Part shown: positions 1 to 8,906 of the stretch, piece after piece | How the letters are laid out: each line of letters begins with the position of its first letter | Numbering within the stretch: the first letter of the stretch is position 1 | NCBI GenBank assembly: GCA_964478515.1 | Contig: CAYZIL010000004.1 | Span: forward strand, 16,771 to 80,770 | Reading direction: 5' to 3' | Source: HGM13233 sp964478515 | GTDB lineage: Bacteria > Bacillota > Clostridia > Oscillospirales > Ruminococcaceae | DNA: 64,000 nucleotides | Notes under the pieces: model-generated | Told to the model about the DNA's origin: nothing | The model's database searches: none | What the model saw: the letters and a program-made list of their open reading frames with translations, nothing else | Position numbers and translations under genes: made by a program

Positions 1-1
1 C

Positions 2-370
2 TGCTGCGAGTCGGTCGCCTCGGGCTGGCGGCTGAAACAGATATGCGAACAGTATTTTCCCGACACGCCGCTGCCGGAGATTTTTGAGCGCCACGCCGAC
101 GAGCCGGTCGTGCGCAACTACATAAACGACCAGGCGCGAATAATTGCTCTGTGCGGCAACCTGCTCAACTGCGCGCACTATGTAATAGGCGGCGGCATAG
201 TCGAAATGTCGGCCTACCCAAAAGACCTGCTGCGCGCGCGCGCCGCCGAAATGCTGCGCCACCCCTACCCGCGCGACAGCTTTGACATGCGCTTTTCTCC
301 CGCCAAGCAAGACGCCGGCATAATCGGCGCCGCCAGGTATGTATTCAGAAAGACAGGCATGGACCAATGA
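2..370 (+). CDS. ROK-family sugar kinase, allose kinase-like (C-terminal fragment)
   Basis: Only the last 122 residues are in the window; the reading frame is open from base 2. Visible pieces are a cysteine pair (CCES) of the sort found in the ROK zinc region, a segment PDTPLPEIF, and a C-terminal block containing VIGGGIVEMSAYP and GIIGAARYVF. These resemble E. coli AlsK (D-allose kinase) more than glucokinases. ROK kinases phosphorylate free sugars with ATP in the cytoplasm. The stop overlaps the start of the glycyl radical enzyme by four bases (ATGA at 367-370), so the two are translationally coupled. The exact sugar is inferred, not shown; another ROK hexose or N-acyl sugar kinase remains possible. 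Confidence 0.8.
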   Translation, partial: CCESVASGWRLKQICEQYFPDTPLPEIFERHADEPVVRNYINDQARIIALCGNLLNCAHYVIGGGIVEMSAYPKDLLRARAAEMLRHPYPRDSFDMRFSPAKQDAGIIGAARYVFRKTGMDQ

Positions 371-2754
371 GCAAAAATCTTTATCTTCCCGAAGGCGCCG
401 CGCGCGCCGAGCGCACCGCGTTTCTCAACGAGCGCATGCGCGCCGTCAAACCGGCGGTGTGCCTTGAGCGCGCGCGGCTGATTACCGAAAGCTATATGCA
501 GACCGAGGGCCAGCCCTGGGTCATTCGCCGCGCCGCGGGACTGCGGCACATTCTCGAAAACATGACGGTCTTCATTGACGAGCGCGAGCTTATTGTCGGC
601 AACCACGCCTCGCACCCGCGCTGGGCGCCGCTGTACCCCGACACCGGGGCCTTTTCGGCAAAGGAGCTTGAGCTGCTGCCGGTGCGCGACGTCGACCGGC
701 TGCAAATAACCGCCGAGCAAAAGCGCGAGCTGCTGGAGGACATTTATCCCTGGTGGCAGGGGCGCTCGCTTGCGGATCTCTCGTGGCAGCGTTTTTCCGC
801 CGCCCAGCGCGAGCTGTTCGGCTTTGAGAACAACGTCTTCAACGCCCTGTCGCGCACCCGCAGCGGCTACGGCCACTACCTGCCCGACATCAAAATGATA
901 ATTGAGCACGGCTTTTGCGACGTCAGCCGCCGCGCCGAGCAAAAACTGGCGGCACTGCCCGCGGGCGACGAGCACGCCGATTTTTACCGCGCCGCGCTGA
1001 TTATCTGCGCCGGCGTTAAAACCTTTGCCGGACGTTACGCCCGCCTGGCCGCAGAGCAGTGCCGCAGCGAGCGCGACCCCGCCCGCCGCGCCGAGCTCGC
1101 GCTCATTGAGCGCGCTTGCAAGCAGGTGCCGTGGCAGCCGGCGCGCAATTTTCCTGAAGCTGTGCAGAGCTACTGGTTTACGCTGCTTATAGATTACATT
1201 TTCCAAAACGGTTCGGCCATCTCCTGCGGGCGGCCTGACCAGTTCTGGTATCCCTTTTACCGCGCCGACATCGACTCCGGCGCGCTGACGCGCGACGAGG
1301 CGCAGCAGTTCGTCGAGGCGCTGTTCGTCAAGCACAACGACGTAATAAAGGCCTGCACCTACAACAGCGCGCGCAACAACGGCGGGTTTTCCACCTCGGC
1401 GCACATGATAGTCGGCGGGCTTGACCGCAGCGGCAACGACGCTTGCAACGAGTTGACAATGCTTATGCTCGACGCCGACCGCAATGTTTTCGACTGCGAG
1501 CCCAATATAGGCGTGCGCGTCAGCGTGAAAAACCCCGACGCGCTGCCGCGCAAGGTCTTTGACACGCTTGCCGACATCGGCGGCGGCAAATATCCGCTTT
1601 TTAACGACGAGGTCATAATTGACGCGCTGACTCACGACGGTCTGCCGCTGGAGCTGGCGCGCGACTATTCAATAGTCGGCTGTGTCGAACCCTCGCCCTA
1701 CGGGTGCAGTTTGAGCATATCCAACGCCTGCTATTTCAACCTGGCGAAATGTCTGGAACTGGCGCTCAACGACGGGCGCTGCGCGCTCAGCGGCAAACAG
1801 ATAGGCCCGCACAGCGGCGACGCCGCCGTTTTTGCGAGCTTCGACGAGGTCGTGGCCGCTTACGAAAAACAGCTTTGCTATTTTGTCGGCGAGATGTGCG
1901 ACGCGCTCAACGTAATAGAAAAAGCCATTGCCGACTACACACCGCACATCTACTGCTCGCTGCTGCTCGCCGACTGCATTGAGCGCGGCGTCGACGCCGC
2001 CGCCGGCGGCAGCCGCTACAACTACTGCGGCGTGCAGGGCGTCGGCTCGCCCGACGTCGGCGACTCGCTCGCCGCCATCAAAAAGTGCGTGTTCGAGGAC
2101 AAATCGCTGAGCATGGCGCGGCTGGTCGAGCTGCTGCGCACGGATTTTGAAGGCGGCGCAAAAGAGCGCCGGGCGCTGCTGGCGGCGCCGAAATACGGCA
2201 ACGACGACGATTACGCCGACATGCTGGTGCGCTATGCGGGCGAAAGCTACTGCCGCGAGGTCGCCTTGCGGCACGAGTGGCGCGGCGGCAAGTTCCGCCC
2301 CGGGCTCTACTGCGTTTCGGCCAACACGCCCATAGGCCGCCAGACCGGCGCGCTGCCCAGCGGGCGCGGCGCGCGCACGCCGCTTGCCGACGGCGGCATA
2401 TCGCCCAAACACGGCATGGATAAAAACGGCCCCACGGCTGTTTTCCGCTCGGCGGCCAAATACAACTTGCGCCTTGTCACCAACGGCGTCGACCTGAACA
2501 TGAAGCTGCTGCCATCGCTCGCCGCCGGCGACGAGGACCGCCGCAAGCTTGTGGCGCTGCTGCGCGGCTATTTTGCCGCCGGCGGCATGCACGTCCAGTT
2601 CAATGTTCTGTCTGACGAGATGCTGCGCGACGCCCAGCGTCACCCGGAAAACTACCGCAGTCTGGTGGTGCGCGTGGCCGGCTACAGCGCCTTCTTTATC
2701 GACCTCGACAAAGACATTCAAAACGAAATCATCGCCCGCAACGCGATGAACTAA
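367..2754 (+). CDS. Glycyl radical enzyme, PflD/dehydratase-like
   Basis: A 795-residue protein of the pyruvate formate-lyase/dehydratase superfamily. The PFL domain fills most of the length. The thiyl-radical cysteine lies in GCVEP (Cys439, Glu441), and the C-terminal glycyl radical loop reads RVAGYS with Gly772. Pyruvate formate-lyase itself has adjacent Cys-Cys. The single Cys-x-Glu here is the pattern of eliminases and dehydratases such as glycerol dehydratase, choline lyase and hydroxyproline dehydratase, so C-O or C-N bond cleavage is more likely than PFL activity. The substrate cannot be named from sequence. No radical-SAM activase lies next to it inside the window; one may sit upstream. 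The start overlaps the ROK kinase stop, so the two probably act on one carbon source. Confidence 0.88.
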   Translation: MSKNLYLPEGAARAERTAFLNERMRAVKPAVCLERARLITESYMQTEGQPWVIRRAAGLRHILENMTVFIDERELIVGNHASHPRWAPLYPDTGAFSAKELELLPVRDVDRLQITAEQKRELLEDIYPWWQGRSLADLSWQRFSAAQRELFGFENNVFNALSRTRSGYGHYLPDIKMIIEHGFCDVSRRAEQKLAALPAGDEHADFYRAALIICAGVKTFAGRYARLAAEQCRSERDPARRAELALIERACKQVPWQPARNFPEAVQSYWFTLLIDYIFQNGSAISCGRPDQFWYPFYRADIDSGALTRDEAQQFVEALFVKHNDVIKACTYNSARNNGGFSTSAHMIVGGLDRSGNDACNELTMLMLDADRNVFDCEPNIGVRVSVKNPDALPRKVFDTLADIGGGKYPLFNDEVIIDALTHDGLPLELARDYSIVGCVEPSPYGCSLSISNACYFNLAKCLELALNDGRCALSGKQIGPHSGDAAVFASFDEVVAAYEKQLCYFVGEMCDALNVIEKAIADYTPHIYCSLLLADCIERGVDAAAGGSRYNYCGVQGVGSPDVGDSLAAIKKCVFEDKSLSMARLVELLRTDFEGGAKERRALLAAPKYGNDDDYADMLVRYAGESYCREVALRHEWRGGKFRPGLYCVSANTPIGRQTGALPSGRGARTPLADGGISPKHGMDKNGPTAVFRSAAKYNLRLVTNGVDLNMKLLPSLAAGDEDRRKLVALLRGYFAAGGMHVQFNVLSDEMLRDAQRHPENYRSLVVRVAGYSAFFIDLDKDIQNEIIARNAMN

Positions 2755-2841
2755 ACGCCCGGCGAACTGATTTTTTCTCTGCCCAAGCTGACGGGCTTTT
2801 TCGAAGTCGCAAGCGCACAACGCGCCGCACCAAAAACGCAA

Positions 2842-2882
2842 CACCGGCCGGACACAATTATTGTGTCCGGCCGGTGCTTTGC
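2842..2882 (+). terminator. Intrinsic terminator after the glycyl radical enzyme gene
   Basis: Perfect 17-bp arms (2842-2858 and 2860-2876; CACCGGCCGGACACAAT and its complement) followed by a T-rich stretch. It lies about 90 bases after the stop codon. The arms are symmetrical enough to work on either strand. Confidence 0.7.
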
Positions 2883-3145
2883 TTTTGCGGCGGGCAAAAG
2901 CAGACGCTAAGATGCAACATGTTTTCGAGACGGCGCGGCGCGAATGCAGGCCGTTATGAATCGCGCGCGAAGCCGGCACGGGCGCGCAGCGTCTGTGATT
3001 TCTGCACAGCCTTTTGCCAAAGGCACCGGCGCTGAACAATATGCGGCGGGCTGCCGGCAGAATAAAAAGGCCATATCGGTTAGAACACGCCAGCAACAGC
3101 CCTGCCGTGCGTTTGCGCAATCGCGACCTCGCCGGCCTGTAAAGC
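2883..3145. other. Gene-free stretch
   Basis: I see no credible gene, RNA or promoter here. Short open frames on both strands have no ribosome site and no recognisable protein pattern. The stretch separates the terminator of the glycyl radical enzyme gene from a copy of the dispersed repeat. Confidence 0.5.
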
Positions 3146-3385
3146 AACGTATTGCCGGCGCCGGAAGACGCTTGCGGCGACGGCAAACGAACTGAACCCT
3201 ATAAGTATAAACCAGTAAAAGTGTGCTGCGCTCTGCGCACGATGAGCGTTTTTTGCAAGCGACCCAAAGGACGTATTAATTCATCCTTCCAGCGCTCTGA
3301 CACTCTGCAGCCCCTCAACGGCAAGTGAAAAATCTTTCGACTTTCTTTGAGTCTCGCACACACACAGCGAAGGATTTCTTCACAA
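3146..3385 (-). repeat. Dispersed intergenic repeat, copy A
   Basis: Read on the minus strand, this segment aligns base by base with 19707-19943. It shares the block CTTGCCGTTRAGGGGYTRAC, the AAAAAACG(C/T)TC block and the terminal CGCCGGCARTACGTT block. It lies between convergent genes (glycyl radical enzyme and ldh). The small open frames it contains are not genes. Confidence 0.75.
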
Positions 3386-3391
3386 AAGCAC

Positions 3392-3420
3392 AAAAAAACC
3401 GGCGCTGTTTTCAGCGCCGG
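3392..3420 (-). terminator. Terminator of the D-lactate dehydrogenase gene
   Basis: Nine-bp GC arms (CCGGCGCTG and complement) with a four-base loop. On the minus strand they are followed by a run of seven T. The hairpin lies about 60 bases beyond the ldh stop codon. Confidence 0.8.
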
Positions 3421-3482
3421 CGGTACAAAGCAGTTGCGCGTTCTGCGCAGTTACGTTTTTTGCGGTGTCACACCGCCGCCGC

Positions 3483-4526
3483 TCAAAAGCAGCGCCCGGC
3501 GCCGTTTTTTGCGCAGTGCTCGCTGACGCGGCGGCGCTCGCAGTCGTAGCAGACCTCGTTGCTCAGCGCGCCGCCGGAAAAGAATTCATCCAGGTTGCCG
3601 AGCGTGGTGCGGGCAATGTTTTCCAGTGCCTCCTCGGTGAGAAAGCCCTGGTGCGAGGTCAGAATGACATTCGGTTTCGATATCAGCAGCGCCAGCTGGT
3701 CGTCACGGATTATGGTGCCGGAGCGGTCCTCGTAAAAGAGGTCGGCCTCCTCCTCGTAGACGTCGAGCCCGGCGCCGCGCACCTTGCCGGAATTAAGCGC
3801 CTCAATGAGCGCCTCGGTATCTATTAGCGCGCCGCGCGAGGTGTTGAGCACGAAGACCCCGTCCTTCATTGCGGCAAATGCGGCCGCCGAGAGCATGTGG
3901 CGGCTGGCGTCGTTGAGCGGGCAGTGCAGCGAAATAATGTCGCTGCGCCGAAACAGCTCGTCGAGCGCGACATATTCTATGCCTGAGTCGGCGGCAGGGT
4001 AGGCGTCGTAGGCGACGACGTGCATACCGAAGCCGCGGCAGATGTCTATAAAGGCGCGCCCTATGCGCCCGGTGCCGACGACGCCGGCAGTTTTGCCGTA
4101 TAAGTCGACGCCGGTGAGTCCCGCTATATTAAAATTGAAATCGCGCGTGCGGATGTAGGCGCGGTGAATTTTGCGGTTGAGGCACAGCAGCAGCGCAAAG
4201 GCGTGCTCGGCCACGGCATGCGGCGAGTAGGCCGGCACGCGCAGCACGTTGATTTTGCCGAACGCGGCGTGAAAATCGACGTTGCTGTAGCCGGCGCAGC
4301 GCATGGCGATTACGCGCACACCGCGCTCGCTCAGAGCGTCTATGACGCCGGCGTCAAGCTCGTCGTTGACAAATGCGCATACCCCGTCACAGCCGGCCGC
4401 CAGTTTCGCCGTGTCGGCATTCAGCCGCGTGTCATAAAAAACGAACTCGTAAGCGCCGCCCAGACGCTCAAACCAGACGCGGTCGTAGGGCTTGGTGTCA
4501 AAAAAAGCTATTTTTTCCTTTGCCAT
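3483..4526 (-). CDS. ldhA: D-lactate dehydrogenase (D-2-hydroxyacid dehydrogenase)
   Basis: 347 residues, the usual size for NAD-dependent D-lactate dehydrogenase, which reduces pyruvate to D-lactate in fermentation. The NAD-binding motif is GVVGTGRIG (about residue 150). The catalytic triad is visible: Arg in LNTSRGALID, Glu in LDVYEEE and His in TSHQGFLTEEAL. The N-terminal catalytic half has MRCAGYSNVD, typical of LdhA. The ATG is preceded by a good GGGAGG site. It is probably a single-gene unit with its own terminator at 3392-3420. A related 2-hydroxyacid dehydrogenase with another substrate cannot be fully excluded, but the LdhA-type motifs are strong. Confidence 0.9.
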   Translation of the reverse strand: MAKEKIAFFDTKPYDRVWFERLGGAYEFVFYDTRLNADTAKLAAGCDGVCAFVNDELDAGVIDALSERGVRVIAMRCAGYSNVDFHAAFGKINVLRVPAYSPHAVAEHAFALLLCLNRKIHRAYIRTRDFNFNIAGLTGVDLYGKTAGVVGTGRIGRAFIDICRGFGMHVVAYDAYPAADSGIEYVALDELFRRSDIISLHCPLNDASRHMLSAAAFAAMKDGVFVLNTSRGALIDTEALIEALNSGKVRGAGLDVYEEEADLFYEDRSGTIIRDDQLALLISKPNVILTSHQGFLTEEALENIARTTLGNLDEFFSGGALSNEVCYDCERRRVSEHCAKNGAGRCF

Positions 4527-4608
4527 TGCCAGCCTCCCGAAAAAATTCCCTCTCTGAGTGTTATTTTTACCCGCGCGCCGCCGCTTAACCGCCGGCGCGG
4601 CAAAAAGG

Positions 4609-5559
4609 TTATTTTATGTAGCGCGAACAAAAGCCGTCGACCTCGCGCTCAAAGCGCTGCGGGTCGCCGAAAAAAGCGACGCCGTGGGTACACCCGGGGG
4701 CGACGTAGAGCGCCTTTTCACTGCGGCAAGCCGCATACAGCCGCTGCACCATTTCGGCGGGGACATAGGTGTCGGCGCCGCCGTGGATAAAAAGCGTCGG
4801 CCGCTGCGAGCGCGGCATAACGGCGAGCGGCTCGGTGTCGGCAATGCGGAAATGCGCCACCGGCCGGCTGAGCAGGCCGAGCCCGACAAGCACCAGCGGC
4901 AGCGCAAAGGCGGGCAAATAGAGCTTGCCGGCGGCGTTTATCATTTCCCGCGCCGAGGTGAACGCGCAGTCGGAAACTATACACTTAAGCTGCCCGGGCA
5001 GACCGTTTTGGGCGCTGAGCAGCAGCGCTGTGGCGCCGCCGAGCGAATTGCCGTAAACGACCAGTTCGCTGTCGTCGCCGAATATCTGCAGCGCCTTGTA
5101 GAGCCACAAGCGCGCGTCGCGCTGTTCCAGCGCGCCGAACGTTATAAAGCGGCCGCCGCTTTCGCCGTTGCCGCGCATGTCCGGCACCAGCACGCTATAG
5201 CCCAGCCGCAAAAACATATCTGTAATAAAGCCGATTGAGCCGCTGTCGCAGTCGTGGCCGTGCAGCACCAGCGCGACTTTTTTGCCGCTGCCGCGCACCG
5301 CCCAGCCGCGCAGCACGGCGCCGTCTGCGGCGCTCACGGAATGCTGCTCGCGCGGCTGCGATTGCCACCAGCGCGTCCACTCCTCTGTGTGACTGCGGTA
5401 GGGGGACGGCTGCGGCGGCTCGGGCGAGCGGGCGAGCTTGTCGTTGTAAGCGCGAATGCCGCGCCGGTCCATGAACATGTTCAGCGCTTTCGCACCGGCA
5501 ACAATAAAACTGCTCAACACCAGCAGCGCCAGCACCGCGAGCACCCAGACAAATTTCAT
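4609..5559 (-). CDS. Membrane-anchored alpha/beta hydrolase
   Basis: 316 residues. An N-terminal hydrophobic segment (about residues 3-22) should anchor the protein in the membrane. The hydrolase core follows: LHGHDCDSGS (oxyanion region), the nucleophile elbow GNSLGGAT, an acid in GGADTYVP and the catalytic His in GCTHG. This is the serine-hydrolase layout of the BEM46/YqkD type; the substrate is unknown. GGAGG sits seven bases before the ATG. The gene begins 15 bases after the phosphodiesterase gene and could be read through from the rsmI operon. Confidence 0.82.
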   Translation of the reverse strand: MKFVWVLAVLALLVLSSFIVAGAKALNMFMDRRGIRAYNDKLARSPEPPQPSPYRSHTEEWTRWWQSQPREQHSVSAADGAVLRGWAVRGSGKKVALVLHGHDCDSGSIGFITDMFLRLGYSVLVPDMRGNGESGGRFITFGALEQRDARLWLYKALQIFGDDSELVVYGNSLGGATALLLSAQNGLPGQLKCIVSDCAFTSAREMINAAGKLYLPAFALPLVLVGLGLLSRPVAHFRIADTEPLAVMPRSQRPTLFIHGGADTYVPAEMVQRLYAACRSEKALYVAPGCTHGVAFFGDPQRFEREVDGFCSRYIK

Positions 5560-5574
5560 TTCAGACCTCCGCGC

Positions 5575-6057
5575 TCAAATTTTTATGGAAGTATCAAAGC
5601 AGTAAAAATCGCCGTTCTCGCTGACGTCGACAATTCCGAAGCAGAGCGCCCCGCGCTCGCTGAGCGCAACGCTGCCGGGGTTGAGCAGCACTATGCCGCC
5701 TTCGTTCAGCTTTACCGGCCGGTGCGTGTGGCCGAAAAGCGCCAGCTGCGCGTTTTCCGCCGCCGCTGCGGCAACCAGCTGCGCGTAGGTGTACTTTACG
5801 CCGTAGCGGTGGCCGTGGGTATAAAATATTCGCACGCCGTTGGCGCTGACAAGTCCCCGCGCTGGCGCCTCGCTGTCAAAATCACAATTGCCGGCAACGA
5901 AGCGGATATCAAGCCCGGCAAACCGCTGCCGCAGCAGCGCGACGTCGCGCTCACCGTCGCCGAGATGAATGAGCATATCGGCCTCGGGGTGGGCAGCGAC
6001 CACTTTTTCCAGCCGGTCATAATAACCGTGTGAGTCGCTCACAACTATAATGCGCAT
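5575..6057 (-). CDS. YfcE/YsnB-type metallophosphodiesterase
   Basis: 160 residues with the complete small calcineurin-like metallophosphatase set: VVSDSHG, HLGDGERD, GNCDF, THGHRYG and FGHTHRP. Family members are Mn-dependent phosphodiesterases active on model substrates; the cellular substrate is unknown. I chose the ATG at 6057, because family proteins start with MRIIVVSDSHG-like sequence. A GTG three codons upstream, directly after the rsmI stop, is the alternative. It is the last gene of the trmN6-rsmI group. Confidence 0.88.
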   Translation of the reverse strand: MRIIVVSDSHGYYDRLEKVVAAHPEADMLIHLGDGERDVALLRQRFAGLDIRFVAGNCDFDSEAPARGLVSANGVRIFYTHGHRYGVKYTYAQLVAAAAAENAQLALFGHTHRPVKLNEGGIVLLNPGSVALSERGALCFGIVDVSENGDFYCFDTSIKI

Positions 6058-6066
6058 ATACTGCAC

Positions 6067-6897
6067 TTACTCGCTCTCTTTTTCTTCTATCAACATTCTG
6101 TACAGCTCGCTTTTGGGTGCTCCGGTGGCAGCCGCCGCCAGCTTTGCGGCAGTCGCGGGAGAATAGCCTCGGGCGCTGAGCTCGCGCAGCAGCGCTTTCG
6201 GGTCGGCGGTCTCTTTTTCCGTTTTGAGCGCGCCCGCTATTACCAACACATATTCGCCGCGCGGCTCGCGCTCGTCAAAAAGCGACGGCGCTGCGGCGAG
6301 CGTTGTATATACAATTTCCTCGTGCAGCTTGGTCAGCTCGCGCGCGAGCGTCAGCTGACGGTCGCCGAGCGCCGCAAGAAGGTCGGCGAGCGTGGTTTTC
6401 AGCTTGTGCGGCGCCTCGTAAAATATCAGCGTGCGCGGCTCGTCGCGCACCGAAAGCAGGTGCTCGCGGCGGCTCTTTTTGCCCATAGGCAAAAAGCCCT
6501 CAAAGCAAAAGCGGCCGGTAATAAGCCCGCTTGCGCACAGCGCCGTTATTGCCGCGCAAGCGCCGGGAATCGGCACGACGCGAATGCCGTTTTGCACCGC
6601 CAGCCGCACCAGGTCCTCGCCGGGGTCGCTGACTGCGGGAGTGCCGGCGTCGGAGCATATGGCGCAGCTTTCGCCCGCGAGAATGCGCTCAATTATCTGT
6701 TCGCCGCGCTCGCGCAAATTGTGCTGATAGTAACTGACCTGCGGCTTTTTTATGTCAAAATGGTTCAGCAACTTTACGGTGACGCGGGTATCCTCGGCGG
6801 CAATAAAATCGACCTCGCGCAGCGTCGCGAGCGCGCGCGGCGAAAAGTCGCCGAGATTGCCTATCGGCGTCGCCACGACATACAGTGTACCGCTCAT
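6067..6897 (-). CDS. rsmI: 16S rRNA (cytidine-1402-2'-O)-methyltransferase
   Basis: 276 residues of the tetrapyrrole-methylase fold. Recognisable blocks are LYVVATPIGNLGD at the N-terminus, AAEDTR, CSDAGTPAVSDPG, PGACAAITAL and FEGFLP. RsmI uses SAM to 2'-O-methylate C1402 in the decoding centre of 16S rRNA. The start overlaps the trmN6 stop by four bases (ATGA), the normal Firmicutes arrangement (yabB-yabC). Confidence 0.95.
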   Translation of the reverse strand: MSGTLYVVATPIGNLGDFSPRALATLREVDFIAAEDTRVTVKLLNHFDIKKPQVSYYQHNLRERGEQIIERILAGESCAICSDAGTPAVSDPGEDLVRLAVQNGIRVVPIPGACAAITALCASGLITGRFCFEGFLPMGKKSRREHLLSVRDEPRTLIFYEAPHKLKTTLADLLAALGDRQLTLARELTKLHEEIVYTTLAAAPSLFDEREPRGEYVLVIAGALKTEKETADPKALLRELSARGYSPATAAKLAAAATGAPKSELYRMLIEEKESE

Positions 6898-7649
6898 TGT
6901 TCCTGCGGCTCTGCGCCGTTTGGCTCTGCCGCAGGCGCGTCCGGGCCGTCAAGGCCGAGTATGCGCGCCATTTTGGGCGAGTACCCGTCAGGGCCGTCGC
7001 CGCGAATAATCAAGTCGGGCAGGAAGGACAGCCCGACGCCGCCGTCCAGACGCGCGTCTACCAATACCAGCCAGGGCTCGGCGTCGGCCGCGTCGTTTTT
7101 GACCAGCCGCAGCCGCTTGGGCTCCAGCCGGTAGTCGTGCATTTTGGCAAAGAGGTCGGACAGTCGCTCGGGATGGTAGCAGACGCACAGACTGCCCTGC
7201 TGCTTGAGCAGCGAGCGCGCCCGGCGGCAAACGTCGTCCAGGTCGAGCGCTATTTCGTGCCGCGCCAGGGCGCGGAAAATGTTTTGCGAGTTGCGTCCGG
7301 TGCTGAAATAGGGCGGGTTGCAGACTACCGCGTCAAATTTCTTGCCGGCGCGGCACTTGTTGATGTCGGCACAGACGGCGCGGACATTGGCAAAGCCGTT
7401 TTCCTTTGCGGCGCGCTCAAAAAGCTCGGCGCCGCGGCGGCTTATCTCTATACCGACAATGTCGCCGGTGTGACCGCGGTCGGCGAGATACAGCGGGATT
7501 ATCCCGCAGCCGCTGCCTATTTCCAAAATGCGCGAACTGGGCTTGAGCGGCAGAAAGTCGGCCAGCAACAGCGCGTCGTAGCCGAAAGAAAACCCGGCGC
7601 TGGTGTAGACTACCGCGCCGTTTTTGAGTTTTTCTGTTCTGTCAAACAA
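6894..7649 (-). CDS. trmN6: tRNA1(Val) adenine-37-N6-methyltransferase-like protein
   Basis: 251 residues with a Rossmann methyltransferase motif I (LEIGSGCGIIPL) and the N6-adenine catalytic motif NPPYF. N-terminal GFSFGYDALLLADF is typical of the YfiC/YabB family. It begins with TTG; GAGGAAAG lies about nine bases upstream. A strong terminator-like hairpin (7671-7731) precedes it, so it may have its own promoter or depend on read-through. Its modification target in Firmicutes is assigned by homology only. Confidence 0.88.
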   Translation of the reverse strand: MFDRTEKLKNGAVVYTSAGFSFGYDALLLADFLPLKPSSRILEIGSGCGIIPLYLADRGHTGDIVGIEISRRGAELFERAAKENGFANVRAVCADINKCRAGKKFDAVVCNPPYFSTGRNSQNIFRALARHEIALDLDDVCRRARSLLKQQGSLCVCYHPERLSDLFAKMHDYRLEPKRLRLVKNDAADAEPWLVLVDARLDGGVGLSFLPDLIIRGDGPDGYSPKMARILGLDGPDAPAAEPNGAEPQEQ

Positions 7650-7670
7650 TTATTATCACTTTCCTCGCAT

Positions 7671-7731
7671 AAAAAACTGGCGCGCCCGGGCTCGTTCCGG
7701 CGGAACAGGCTCTTGGCGCGCTGGGTTTTTT
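7671..7731 (-). terminator. Bidirectional terminator after the ferredoxin gene
   Basis: A long hairpin (about 7679-7721) combines GCGCGCC/GGCGCGC with an inner GTTCC/GGAAC stem. It is flanked by an A-run at 7671-7676 (a T-run on the minus strand) and a T-run at 7725-7731. It separates the ferredoxin from trmN6. Confidence 0.7.
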
Positions 7732-7741
7732 GTACTGTTTC

Positions 7742-7915
7742 TTACTCGGCGGCTTGGGGAGCCGATACCGGGCAAACGCTCGCGCAGGTGCCGCAGTCGA
7801 TGCAGGCGTCGGCGTCGATAACATAATGGTCGTCGCCCTGGGAGATTGCGCTTACCGGGCACTCAGCGGCGCAGGAGCCGCAGGAAATGCATTCATCACT
7901 AATAACGTAGGCCAT
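7742..7915 (-). CDS. 2[4Fe-4S] ferredoxin
   Basis: A 57-residue protein with two classic clusters, CISCGSCAAECP and CIDCGTCASVCP: eight cysteines in the bacterial two-cluster ferredoxin pattern. It is a low-potential electron carrier for anaerobic metabolism or radical enzymes. The start follows an AAAGGTGA ribosome site, and a good promoter lies at 7949-7976. It is unusual for this gene to sit inside the holB-ricT-trmN6 neighbourhood. Confidence 0.93.
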   Translation of the reverse strand: MAYVISDECISCGSCAAECPVSAISQGDDHYVIDADACIDCGTCASVCPVSAPQAAE

Positions 7916-7948
7916 GACAGATCACCTTTCTGAAAAAAATCTATAAAT

Positions 7949-7976
7949 ATAATAGCATAAAAGAGTAAAAATGCAA
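7949..7976 (-). promoter_or_regulatory. Sigma-A promoter of the ferredoxin gene
   Basis: On the minus strand, TTGCAT, a 16-base spacer and TATTAT, about 33 bases before the ATG. Confidence 0.6.
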
Positions 7977-8035
7977 TACCGATTTGATTAACTGCCTGTA
8001 AATTACGCGACTCGCACCCTTTGCGGGCGCGCTGC

Positions 8036-8872
8036 TCAGCGGTTTTTGCTCTGCTTGCCGCCCTCGCGCAAGAGCGATATTTCGTCGAGCTTAAAGGACT
8101 TGGGCGCGGCGTCGGGCTCGCTGTCCAGCGACACGCGCACTGTGCCGGTAAGAATGTAGCTGTCGGTAACGGTGCCGCGGCCGTCGGGCGTGTCGACCAG
8201 CGCCCCGTTGCGGGGGGTTATTTTCAGCAGCTCGTCATAGACGTCCTGCTCGTATTTCAAACAGCACATCAGCCGCCCGCAGCAGCCGCTTATTTTGACC
8301 GGGTTGAGCGACAGCCCCTGCTCCTTGGCCATCTTAATAGACACGGGCTGAAAGTCGTGCAAAAAGCGGGTGCAGCAAAACTCATTGCCGCAAATGCCTA
8401 TACCGCCGAGCATTTTGCTCTCGTCGCGCACGCCGATTTGGCGCAGCTCAATGCGGGTGCGGAAAACGCCGGCAAGGTCCTTTACCAGGTCGCGAAAATC
8501 TATGCGCCCGTCGGCGGTGAAATAAAAGAGAATTTTGCTGTCGTCAAAGGTATACTCGACGTCGACCAGTTTCATGTCGAGCTTGTGCTCGGCTATTTTG
8601 CGCTCGGCCAACTTGAAGGCCTCTTTTTCTTTGGCTATGTGGCTTTCAAGCTTTTTGAGATCGCGCTCGTCGGCGACGCGCACAACCTCTTTGAGCGGCT
8701 TGGTAATTTCCTTGTCGCTGACGTCTGTGTTGCCCATTGCGACTGCGCCGCACTCAAGACCGCGCGCCGTCTCCACAACGACCTGCTGGCCCTTTTTCAG
8801 TTTTAGGTCGCCGGGCGCGAAATAATATGTCTTGCCGGAATTTCTGAAACGCACTCCGATTACTGTTGTCAT
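8036..8872 (-). CDS. ricT: PSP1/YaaT family protein (RicT)
   Basis: 278 residues. The PSP1 domain carries the cysteine-rich signature GICGNEFCCTRF and SGCCGRLMCCLKYE, plus the conserved IELRQIGVRDESK block. In B. subtilis, RicT (YaaT) forms the Fe-S-containing RicA/F/T complex that assists RNase Y in mRNA processing; those cysteines help hold clusters. I start at the ATG of MTTVIGVRF (8872), where family homology begins, rather than at a 22-residue upstream extension. It sits downstream of holB, as in other Firmicutes. Confidence 0.9.
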   Translation of the reverse strand: MTTVIGVRFRNSGKTYYFAPGDLKLKKGQQVVVETARGLECGAVAMGNTDVSDKEITKPLKEVVRVADERDLKKLESHIAKEKEAFKLAERKIAEHKLDMKLVDVEYTFDDSKILFYFTADGRIDFRDLVKDLAGVFRTRIELRQIGVRDESKMLGGIGICGNEFCCTRFLHDFQPVSIKMAKEQGLSLNPVKISGCCGRLMCCLKYEQDVYDELLKITPRNGALVDTPDGRGTVTDSYILTGTVRVSLDSEPDAAPKSFKLDEISLLREGGKQSKNR

Positions 8873-8906
8873 TTGCAGCTCACTTTCAAATGGATAATCG
8901 CCGCGC

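Noticed and set aside
1669..3186. A 505-codon open frame antisense to the glycyl radical enzyme
   Set aside because: Same reason; its part beyond the gene (2755-3186) also has no recognisable protein pattern.
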